From Alphaproteobacteria bacterium (GTDB lineage: Bacteria; Pseudomonadota; Alphaproteobacteria; Rhodobacterales; Rhodobacteraceae): a DNA stretch of 64,000 nucleotides. Position 1 is the first letter of the stretch. Each line of letters starts with the position of its first letter. A program made the position numbers and the translations under genes. The notes beneath the pieces were generated by a model. That model made no database searches. It was given only the letters and a program-made list of their open reading frames with translations, and was not told where the DNA came from. Below are positions 49,112 through 57,229 of this stretch, one piece after another. The stretch lies in NCBI GenBank assembly GCA_009908505.1, contig JAAAPD010000045.1:37836-101835 (forward strand), in the 5' to 3' direction.

Positions 49112-50743
49112 TCAGCGGCGCGCGAAGGCGTCCGCGTAGCCCGCACCGCGGGCCGTGTTCAAGGCGTTCCGGACCTCGCCATTCGATGCGAATGGCCCCG
49201 CCAGGACGATGCGATACCGGGTTCCGCCGCGCTCATAGACACCGATCCGCATCGGCAGTCCGCGCGCGCGCAGACCCTGTGCCACGCCTTGGGCGGCATC
49301 GCGGCTGGCAAAAGTGCCAACCTGGACATAAAGCTGGCCCGAGATCGCCTCGCGCTGGGTCGGCTCCGGTGCGGGCTGGCGGCTGGTTTGCGGGGCGCTG
49401 CGGGTCGAAACCTGGGGTTGCGGCGCGGCACTGGGCTGGGTGGCATAACGAACGCGGTTCGGCAGGCCACGATTGGGATTGAGGCGACCGTCATTCCAGG
49501 CGGTCTCATAGCCCTCTGGCGGGGCCGGCGTGATCGCCTGCTGCGCGTTGGCCGGGTTCGAATAGGGCGCCGGTGCGCCGAAGGTCCAACTGTTGCGGGC
49601 GCGGGTCGTCTGCACCTGCCCGGCAGAGGTATTGGCCAGCGACGCAGTGCCCGGAGCGTGATCGAGCGGGTTGAGCGAGCGCACGACCGGCGCGTTCAGC
49701 CCGTCCACGACCACGTTGCCGGTGGGTTGCGGGGCGGCCTGCACGCTTGGGCTCCGCGCCCCGTCACGCAGGCGCGCCGATCCAGGCGCCCAATCCAGCG
49801 GGTTGGAATAGGGGGCCTGCGGCAAGGACTGCGCCACTTGCAATCCCATGGGCTGTGGCGCGGGTCCGGCCACCGGGGCCGATGTGCCCGGCATGGCGCA
49901 GGTGATCGGCTGGCCGGTGCGCGCATTCACGAAGCGGTGGTCGCTGCGCCCCTGTTCGGCGCAGATCTGTGCCATCGTCATGCGGCGCGGCCCCGGCTGT
50001 CGGGGGGCGGCAAGCGGCGCGGATGGATCAACGGCAGAGATCGCTTCGCGGCCGGGGCCGCAATCGATGGGCTCGCCGGTGCGGGCCGACACCATGTTCG
50101 GCTGGATCCCGCTGCGCCCGGCGCAAGCCTCGGCGCGGGTGATGGTCGGCCGCGACGCGGCGGCAGGTGCCGCAGGGGTCGCTGGCGTCATAGCGGCAAT
50201 GGCCTCGGGACCCGGGCCGCAATCGACGGGCTCGCCGGTGCGGGCCGAAACCATGTTCGGCTGGATCCCGTTGCGCCCGGCGCAAGCCTCGCCGCGGGTG
50301 ATCCGGCGGGGTTCGGGCGCTGCCTCGGCGACCGGGGTCGGGGCCGGCTGGCGCACCACGCGCGGCGTGGGCGCCGGTTCGGGCGTGGCGGGGGCCGATG
50401 CTGCGGGCGCTGCGCTGGCCGCGCGCGGCTGGGTCGGCTCAGGCACGGGGGCGGCCGGGGCCGGCTGCGGCGCCGGGGTCGGTGCGGCCATGGCCGCGAT
50501 GGTCGGCTCGAACCCGCATAGCTGCTTGCGCTGGCGGTTCACGCGCGGCACCCAGTTGGTCGTCCCGCCAATGCCCGCGCGGACATAGACGCAACCACGG
50601 CTGTCGACGAACTGTGTTCCGGAAAACCCGTCTGGGGGCGTTTCCGACGGCGGACCCGGATTGCGCAAGTTCTGCGCCCCAGCCGGAGCACCCAAGACCC
50701 CGAGTATAACCACCGCTGTCGAGAGAAGGCCTGCTCTGCCCAT
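49112..50743 (-). CDS. SPOR-domain exported protein with internal repeats
   Basis: Signal peptide MGRAGLLSTAVVILGVLGAPAGA; C-terminal SPOR GQLYVQVGTFASRDAAQGVAQGLRARGLPMRIG; Cys-containing internal repeats. Confidence 0.88.
   Translation of the reverse strand: MGRAGLLSTAVVILGVLGAPAGAQNLRNPGPPSETPPDGFSGTQFVDSRGCVYVRAGIGGTTNWVPRVNRQRKQLCGFEPTIAAMAAPTPAPQPAPAAPVPEPTQPRAASAAPAASAPATPEPAPTPRVVRQPAPTPVAEAAPEPRRITRGEACAGRNGIQPNMVSARTGEPVDCGPGPEAIAAMTPATPAAPAAASRPTITRAEACAGRSGIQPNMVSARTGEPIDCGPGREAISAVDPSAPLAAPRQPGPRRMTMAQICAEQGRSDHRFVNARTGQPITCAMPGTSAPVAGPAPQPMGLQVAQSLPQAPYSNPLDWAPGSARLRDGARSPSVQAAPQPTGNVVVDGLNAPVVRSLNPLDHAPGTASLANTSAGQVQTTRARNSWTFGAPAPYSNPANAQQAITPAPPEGYETAWNDGRLNPNRGLPNRVRYATQPSAAPQPQVSTRSAPQTSRQPAPEPTQREAISGQLYVQVGTFASRDAAQGVAQGLRARGLPMRIGVYERGGTRYRIVLAGPFASNGEVRNALNTARGAGYADAFARR
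50055..50302 (-). repeat. Direct coding repeat, about 89 bp at 159-bp offset (53 codons), inside the SPOR gene
   Basis: Copies 50055-50143 and 50214-50302 nearly identical (EACAGRxGIQPNMVSARTGEPxDCGPG); a diverged third copy near 49890-49990. Confidence 0.85.
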
Positions 50744-50809
50744 TGGTACCCCCACAATATTTTGTGGGAGGATGCGGGATAATACCTATTTTGTAAAGGG
50801 AATGTTCGC

Positions 50810-51448
50810 TTATTTCGTGCCGAACATGCGATCACCCGCATCCCCTAGTCCCGGAACAATATATCCATGGTCGTTCAGGCATTCATCCACAGATGCTGTG
50901 ACGATGGGCACGTCCGGGTGTGCCTGTTTCATTCGCGCGACGCCCTCGGGCGCCGCCAGCAGGCAAAGGAAACGGATGTCTGTCGCGCCCGCCTGCTTGA
51001 GCAGGTCCACCGCCGCGGCCGAGGAATTGCCGGTCGCAAGCATCGGGTCCACCGCGATCACCACGCGATCTTCCAGGGCATCGGGCAGCTTGCAGTAATA
51101 CTGCACCGGCTGCAGTGTCTCCTCGTCCCGATACAGCCCGACGAAGCCGACCCGCGCCGAGGGGATCAACTCCAGCACACCGTCCAGCAACCCGTTCCCC
51201 GCCCGCAGGATGCTGACCAGCGCCAGTTTCTTGCCCTCCAGCATGGGGGCATCCATGGGCCGCAGCGGGGTTTCGATGCGTTGTGTCGACAGCGGCAGGT
51301 CGCGCGTGATCTCGTAGGCCAGAAGGTGCGAGATCTCGCGCAACAGCTGGCGGAACTGGTTCGACGGCGTGCTGGTTCGGCGCATCAGCGACAGCTTGTG
51401 CTGCACCAGCGGGTGGGTCACATGGGTCAGGTGGGGCAGGTCGGTCAT
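50810..51448 (-). CDS. upp: Uracil phosphoribosyltransferase
   Basis: 212 aa; [39 protein letters not shown]. Confidence 0.97.
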   Translation of the reverse strand: MTDLPHLTHVTHPLVQHKLSLMRRTSTPSNQFRQLLREISHLLAYEITRDLPLSTQRIETPLRPMDAPMLEGKKLALVSILRAGNGLLDGVLELIPSARVGFVGLYRDEETLQPVQYYCKLPDALEDRVVIAVDPMLATGNSSAAAVDLLKQAGATDIRFLCLLAAPEGVARMKQAHPDVPIVTASVDECLNDHGYIVPGLGDAGDRMFGTK

Positions 51449-52431
51449 GCGGCCTCCAGCTTCTTGGCCACGGCGGCGCGGGTCTCGTCGTCGCAGAAGG
51501 CGGCCTCCAGCGCGGTGTGGTTGAGCGCGGCGAAATCCGCCTCGTCCCAGCCGAAGGTTCGCGCCAGCATGTCAAATTCGCGGGTCATTGTCGTCTGGAA
51601 GAAGGGCGGATCATCGGTCGAGACCGTGACCTTCACCCCGGCGGCGCGCAAGCGCGCAATGGGATGGGCGGCCCAATCCCCCGTGGCCCCGAGGAAGACG
51701 TTGGAGCCGGGGCAGACTTCAAGCACGGTGCCCTTTTCGGCCAGCGTTTCCACCAGCGCCGGATCCTTGATCGCGTTGACGCCATGGCCGATCCGGGCCG
51801 GCGCGAGATCGCGCATCGTGTCGGCCACCATGTCCGGCCCGCCCCATTCGCCGGCATGGCAGGTCAGGCGCATCCCGGCCTCGCGCGCGCAATCGAAGGC
51901 CCAGGCGAATTCGCCGGGCCGTCCCATCATCTCGGCCCCGGCCATGCCGAACCCCCGGATGAACCGGCCATGGGTTTCAACCGCACAGCGGGCAATGGGC
52001 CGCGACTGCTCGGGGCCGAAATGGCGGATGCAGGTGACGATGCCGCGCAGGGTGATGCCGAACTTCGCCTCGGCCTCGTCGGCGGCGTCTTCGATGGCGG
52101 CCAGGTAGTCGCGCCAGGCCTCCAGGTCGCCGCCGCCGCAGAAATCGGGGCTCAGGAAGGTTTCGGAATAGACCACGCCGTGCGAGGCGCTCTGCTCCAG
52201 CACCGCGAGGGTCAGGCGGCGGAAATCCTCGGGCGATTGCAGGGTGGTGCAGGCGGCCTCGTAGACTTGCAGGAAGTGGTCGAAGTCACGATAGGCATAT
52301 CCGCCATCCGCGGTGAATATCCCACTCAGATCAAGGCCCTTTTCCTTGGCCAGGCCCCGGATGAAGGCGGGCGGCGCGCCGCCCTCGAGGTGCAGGTGCA
52401 ATTCCACCTTGGGAATGTCGCGAAAGCTCAT
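51445..52431 (-). CDS. add: Adenosine deaminase
   Basis: 328 aa; [35 protein letters not shown]. Confidence 0.96.
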   Translation of the reverse strand: MSFRDIPKVELHLHLEGGAPPAFIRGLAKEKGLDLSGIFTADGGYAYRDFDHFLQVYEAACTTLQSPEDFRRLTLAVLEQSASHGVVYSETFLSPDFCGGGDLEAWRDYLAAIEDAADEAEAKFGITLRGIVTCIRHFGPEQSRPIARCAVETHGRFIRGFGMAGAEMMGRPGEFAWAFDCAREAGMRLTCHAGEWGGPDMVADTMRDLAPARIGHGVNAIKDPALVETLAEKGTVLEVCPGSNVFLGATGDWAAHPIARLRAAGVKVTVSTDDPPFFQTTMTREFDMLARTFGWDEADFAALNHTALEAAFCDDETRAAVAKKLEAA

Positions 52432-53621
52432 ACAGTGACCTTTTCCAACCGCAGATGCCCAGCGACCAGCGCTGCGACATCGGTGAACCCCATTTGGCCA
52501 AGCGCCCGCGCGCCCAGCCCATGCGCCAGCACAGGCACCCTTTCGCGGGTATGGTCCGTGCCGATCCAGGTGGGGTCATTGCCATGATCGGCCGTGACCA
52601 GCAACAGGTCGCCGTCACGCAATCGTGGCAGTAGACGGCCCAGCTCGGCGTCGAACCACTCCAAGTGTCTGGCATAGCCCGACACGTCGCGACGGTGGCC
52701 GTAGAGGCTGTCGAATTCCACGAGGTTGGCGAAGACCAGCGCGCCGTCCGACGCCTCGTCGACCAGGTCGTTCAGGTGCCCCATCAGGGCCATATCCGCG
52801 CCCTTGCGCACCTCGTCGATACCTTGCATCGAAAAGATGTCGCCGATCTTGCCCACCGCGATCACCTTGCGCCCCGCGGCCTGTGCCCAGTCGCACAGGG
52901 TCGGCTCTGGCGGGGCGATGGCGAAATCCCGGCGGTTGGCGGTGCGGGTGAACGCGCCGGGCTCGCCGACGAAGGGCCGGGCGATGACGCGGCCCACTTT
53001 CATCCGGTGCAATGTCGGGGCCAAGTCGCGGCACAGGTCCAGCAATCGGTCCAGGCCGAAATGGTCCTCATGCGCGGCGATCTGGAAAACGCTGTCGGCC
53101 GAGGTATAGCAGATGGGCCAATCGGTGCGGATATGCTCTTCGCCCAGATCGGCGATGATCCGGGTACCCGAGGCATGGCAATTGCCGAGAATCCCGTCGG
53201 TTCCGGCCAGGTCCTTGACCTTTTCGACCAGGTCCGGCGGGAAGCTGTCGGTCAGCTTGTCGAAATAGTGCCAGTCCCAGGGCACCGGCACGCCGGCCAG
53301 TTCCCAATGGCCCGAGGGCGTATCCTTGCCGGGGCTGATTTCCGTGGCCGCACCCCAGGCGCCGGCAGGGTCGGCCAAAAGGTCCGGCGCTGTCAGGCCG
53401 CTGGCAAGCTGCAGGGCGTGGCCCAGACCCAGCCGCGACAGGTTGGGCAGTTGCAACGGGCCGCTACGCGCCCCTTCGGCGTCGCCCCTGGCACATGTCT
53501 CGGCGATATGGCCCACGGTGTTGGCCCCGCTATCGGGCACACCGTCATTGAAGAACGCATCGGCATCGGGCGCACCGCCGATGCCGACACTGTCGATGAC
53601 GACCAGGAAGGCACGGGTCAT
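52428..53621 (-). CDS. deoB: Phosphopentomutase
   Basis: 397 aa; TRAFLVVIDSVGIGGAPDA, LVTADHGNDPTWIGTDHTRE. Confidence 0.97.
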   Translation of the reverse strand: MTRAFLVVIDSVGIGGAPDADAFFNDGVPDSGANTVGHIAETCARGDAEGARSGPLQLPNLSRLGLGHALQLASGLTAPDLLADPAGAWGAATEISPGKDTPSGHWELAGVPVPWDWHYFDKLTDSFPPDLVEKVKDLAGTDGILGNCHASGTRIIADLGEEHIRTDWPICYTSADSVFQIAAHEDHFGLDRLLDLCRDLAPTLHRMKVGRVIARPFVGEPGAFTRTANRRDFAIAPPEPTLCDWAQAAGRKVIAVGKIGDIFSMQGIDEVRKGADMALMGHLNDLVDEASDGALVFANLVEFDSLYGHRRDVSGYARHLEWFDAELGRLLPRLRDGDLLLVTADHGNDPTWIGTDHTRERVPVLAHGLGARALGQMGFTDVAALVAGHLRLEKVTV

Positions 53622-54922
53622 GGGTCAATCCTTTCAAGGACAAGTTCGGCCGGCGCGGGTGCCTCGCCTATGGTGATCGCCGCGCGCACGGCCTGCGCGG
53701 CGGCCTCGGCCCGGGCTTCGTCGGCGGCATGGATCACCGCAAGCGGGTCGCCCGGTTGGACCTGCGCGCCGAGCGGGATGACCTCGGTCAGGCCGACGGC
53801 GGGATCGACCCTGTCACTCTCGACCTGCCGCCCACCGCCCAGCCGCACCACGGCCAGGCCCAGCGCCTCGCCGTCGATGGCCGCGACATGGCCCGCGCGC
53901 GGCGCCGTCACCTCGCCCACCACCGGCGCTTGCGGCAGGTGGGTGGGCCAGTCATTTTCCATGTCGGGCGGGCCGCCCAGCCTGCGGATCATGGCGGCGA
54001 AAATCTCCAACGCGTGGCCGCTGGAAATCGCGTCCTCGACACGGGTTTTCGCCGCCGCCTCTTCCTCGCCGGTCAGCGCCAGGACCCGTGCGCACAACGC
54101 CACGGTCAGGTCATGCAGGCGCGGCGCGGCGATGCGGTTGCCGGCCAGGACCTCCATGCAAACGCCGACCTCCACCGCGTTACCCAGCGCCGGGGCCAGC
54201 GGCTGCGACATGTCCGTGAGCATCGCCGCGGTGGGCGTGCCCGCGCCGGTCGCGGTCTGGCACAGGGCCTGCCCCAGCCTGCGCGCCTCGCCCCGTGTCT
54301 TCATGAAGGCGCCCGAGCCGCATTTGACATCCAGCACCAACCCGTCCAGCCCCGCGGCCAGCTTCTTGGACAGGATCGAGGCGGTGATCAGATCCACGCT
54401 TTCCACCGTCGCCGTCACGTCGCGGATCGCGTACAGCCGCCGGTCGGCGGGGGCGATGTTGCCGGTGGCGCTGACGATGGCACAGCCCACATCCGCCGTT
54501 ATGGACCGGAACCGTGCCTCGTCCACGTCGGTGGACAGGCCCGGAATCGCCTCCAACTTGTCCAGCGTGCCCCCGGTATGGCCCAGGCCCCGGCCGGATA
54601 CCATGGGCACATAGACCCCGCAGGCCGCCAGCGCCGGGGCGAGGATCAGCGACACGCAATCACCCACACCGCCGGTTGAATGCTTGTCCATCGCCGGGCC
54701 GGGCAGGTCCCAGCCCAGCACGTCGCCGCTATCGCGCATGCCCAGGCTAAGCGCCACGCGCCCCGTGTCGCCCAGGCCGTTAAGGCAGGCGGCCATGGCA
54801 AAGGCGCCGGCCTGCGCATCGGACACGGCCCCGGTCGCCAGCCCCTTGGCGAACCAGGTCAGTTCCTCGCGGTCCGGGCTTTGCCCCTTACGCAGCTTCA
54901 GGATGATGGCACGGGCGTCCAT
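53618..54922 (-). CDS. deoA: Thymidine phosphorylase
   Basis: 434 aa; DKHSTGGVGDCVSLILAPALAACGVYVPMVSGRGLGHTGGTLDKLEAIPG. Confidence 0.97.
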   Translation of the reverse strand: MDARAIILKLRKGQSPDREELTWFAKGLATGAVSDAQAGAFAMAACLNGLGDTGRVALSLGMRDSGDVLGWDLPGPAMDKHSTGGVGDCVSLILAPALAACGVYVPMVSGRGLGHTGGTLDKLEAIPGLSTDVDEARFRSITADVGCAIVSATGNIAPADRRLYAIRDVTATVESVDLITASILSKKLAAGLDGLVLDVKCGSGAFMKTRGEARRLGQALCQTATGAGTPTAAMLTDMSQPLAPALGNAVEVGVCMEVLAGNRIAAPRLHDLTVALCARVLALTGEEEAAAKTRVEDAISSGHALEIFAAMIRRLGGPPDMENDWPTHLPQAPVVGEVTAPRAGHVAAIDGEALGLAVVRLGGGRQVESDRVDPAVGLTEVIPLGAQVQPGDPLAVIHAADEARAEAAAQAVRAAITIGEAPAPAELVLERIDP

Positions 54923-54925
54923 GCT

Positions 54926-55318
54926 TCAGGTCCGGCTCATCTGGTGGGCGTCGAAGACCCCGGGCAGCAGATCGCCGATCGTTGTCTCGAAGATCGTCCC
55001 GTCGGTCGTGGCCAGCGTGACCTTTACGTCGCCCGCGCCGAATTCAGCAAGTTTCTGGCGGCAGCCGCCGCAGGGCGACACGGGCACGGGGCTGTCCGCG
55101 ATCACGGCGACCTCGGCAATGGCGACATCCCCGGCGGCGACCATCGCAGCGATGGCCCCGGCCTCGGCGCAGGTGCCTTCGGGGTAGGCCACGTTTTCCA
55201 CGTTCACGCCGCGATAGACCGCGCCGCTGGCCGCCCGGATCGCCGCCCCGACCTTGAATTTGGAATAGGGCGCATGGGCGTTTTCGCGTACGGCGCGGGC
55301 ATCGTCGACAAGGGACAT
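54926..55318 (-). CDS. cdd: Cytidine deaminase
   Basis: 130 aa; YPEGTCAEAGAIAAMV, VSPCGGCRQKLAEFG. Confidence 0.96.
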   Translation of the reverse strand: MSLVDDARAVRENAHAPYSKFKVGAAIRAASGAVYRGVNVENVAYPEGTCAEAGAIAAMVAAGDVAIAEVAVIADSPVPVSPCGGCRQKLAEFGAGDVKVTLATTDGTIFETTIGDLLPGVFDAHQMSRT

Positions 55319-55326
55319 GTTCGCTT

Positions 55327-55360
55327 CCTCCGGCCCCCAGATTGGGATGAGGGCCGGAGG
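55327..55360 (-). promoter_or_regulatory. Hairpin containing the cdd Shine-Dalgarno sequence
   Basis: Minus strand CCTCCGGCCC-N14-GGGCCGGAGG then AAGCGAAC-ATG (cdd); GGAGG lies in the 3' arm. Confidence 0.6.
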
Positions 55361-55381
55361 GATGCAAGCCTTGGCGTCGGG

Positions 55382-56899
55382 TCAGTCGGCAAGGACCCGT
55401 TCGTCGCTGTCCCAGGTGCCCGCGTTGGACAGGATCAGGTCGGGGTCGGCATAGGCCTGCCGCAGCAGTTTCTCGTAAAGCGCGGCTTCGGCGTCGCGGT
55501 CCAGCGGGCTGTCGGATCCGCTGACGATCATCAGCGCCTCGTCGAGCGCAGCCACCGTGCCGGACCCCTCGTCGAACTGCGCCTTCTTGCGCCAGACAAG
55601 GCTGTCGGGCAGCAGGTCGGCACAGGCCTTGCGCAGGATCCATTTTTCCGTGGTCCGCCCGGTGCTTTCCACCGCCTCCGGGTCGGTCCGGCGCAGTTTC
55701 AGCGTGGCCGGGATGGACTGGGCGAAGTCGATCAGGTCGCGGTCGAGAAACGGCGTGCGGGCCTCCAGGCTTTCGGCCATGGTCACGCGGTCAACCCGTT
55801 GCAGGTTGATATTGTGCATCGCGTTGAGGCTGCGGGTCAGTTCCTGCGACAGCTCCTGCGGGTGGTCGACGTAGTCATGGTGATAGGTATAGCCCGCGAA
55901 CAGTTCGTCCGCGCCCTCACCGGTCAGCACCGCCTTGACATGCTGCACCGCCAGTTTCGCGGCGAAATGCGTGGGCACGGCGGACCGGACAAGGTCCACG
56001 TCGGCGCTTTCCAGGTGATAGATCACGTGCGGCAGGACCTCGGCCAGGTCCTGGGCGGTGAAGGCGTATTCACGATGGTCCGAACCGATATGCGTGGCCA
56101 CCTCGCGTGCCGCCAACAGGTCGGGGCTGCCCTCGGTGCCGACGGCGAAAGTCTTGAGCGGCGCCTGGCGCTGCCGCGCGGCCAGGGCGGCTATGATCGA
56201 ACTGTCCAGCCCGCCCGACAGGAAACTTCCCACCTCGACATCGGCGACCATCCATTTCGACACCGCCTCTTCCAGGACCAGCCGCAATTCACGCGCGGTG
56301 GCCTCGACATCCAGGCCCTCTTCCGCCTCGGCGGCGCCATGGGGCGTGCGATACCAGCGGCGCATGCCGTCGATACTGTCGAACAGGCATCCGGGCTCGA
56401 TCGCTTCGACACTGTCCAGCGCCAGCCCGTCGAAGGCCTTGAGTTCAGACGCGAAGGCCATGCCGTCGCCGATCCGCGCAAGATAGAGCGGCTTGATCCC
56501 CAGCGGATCGCGGGCGGCGATGATGCGGTTCCGGGTCGCCAGCACGAAGGCGAACATGCCGTCCAGCCGCGCCACCCAACGCAGATCACCGCCCCGGAAC
56601 AGGTGCAGGATCGCCTCGCTGTCGCTTTCGGTTTCGAAGGCTGACTCGCCCAGGATCGCGCGCAGGTCGGCGTGGTTGTAGATTTCGCCGTTCGCGACCA
56701 GCAGGTCGCGATCCTGGTAGATCGGCTGCTGGCCGTCCTCGGGGCCGATGATCGACAGTCGGCAATGGGCCATCACGACCGGTGCACCCTGGCCACGGAT
56801 GACGTCGACGGCATCAGGGCCGCGATGAGAGATTTTGCGGATCATCGAGGCGGCAAGCGCCTCGTCACCGATATTGTAAAGACAGACGAAGCCACACAT
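55382..56899 (-). CDS. Asparagine synthetase B-like (class II glutamine amidotransferase)
   Basis: 505 aa; MCGFVCLYNIGDEALAASMIRKISHRGPDAV; VGSFLSGGLDSSIIAALAA. Confidence 0.93.
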   Translation of the reverse strand: MCGFVCLYNIGDEALAASMIRKISHRGPDAVDVIRGQGAPVVMAHCRLSIIGPEDGQQPIYQDRDLLVANGEIYNHADLRAILGESAFETESDSEAILHLFRGGDLRWVARLDGMFAFVLATRNRIIAARDPLGIKPLYLARIGDGMAFASELKAFDGLALDSVEAIEPGCLFDSIDGMRRWYRTPHGAAEAEEGLDVEATARELRLVLEEAVSKWMVADVEVGSFLSGGLDSSIIAALAARQRQAPLKTFAVGTEGSPDLLAAREVATHIGSDHREYAFTAQDLAEVLPHVIYHLESADVDLVRSAVPTHFAAKLAVQHVKAVLTGEGADELFAGYTYHHDYVDHPQELSQELTRSLNAMHNINLQRVDRVTMAESLEARTPFLDRDLIDFAQSIPATLKLRRTDPEAVESTGRTTEKWILRKACADLLPDSLVWRKKAQFDEGSGTVAALDEALMIVSGSDSPLDRDAEAALYEKLLRQAYADPDLILSNAGTWDSDERVLAD

Positions 56900-57190
56900 G
56901 GCTGATCATGGACCTTTCGGTTTCTGGTTTCTGGTTCCGGCCCGCGCACCGATCAAGACGAACAAGTCCGACCCGACCTGGCGGGCAGGCCGGGAATTTG
57001 GTTCGAGGATATGCGGGAAACCGATCGTGGGGCGGAGCCTAGGCTGAACGCATCAAAGCGCAAGCAGAAAACGACCGTATTTGTCGATTTTGCGACATTT
57101 CTTTCGATGCCAGCCGGCCCCATTCGGATTTGCAAGACAGAGTCTATTCGTGATTGAAGGGAATGGTGGGTTCCAACATCGCCCGAAATA

Positions 57191-57208
57191 TTGTTTAACG
57201 TTAAACAA
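57191..57208. promoter_or_regulatory. Perfect 18-bp palindrome upstream of maeB
   Basis: TTGTTTAACGTTAAACAA, ending about 21 bp before the maeB ATG. Confidence 0.6.
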
Positions 57209-57229
57209 AACCACCGCACGAGGCACGCC

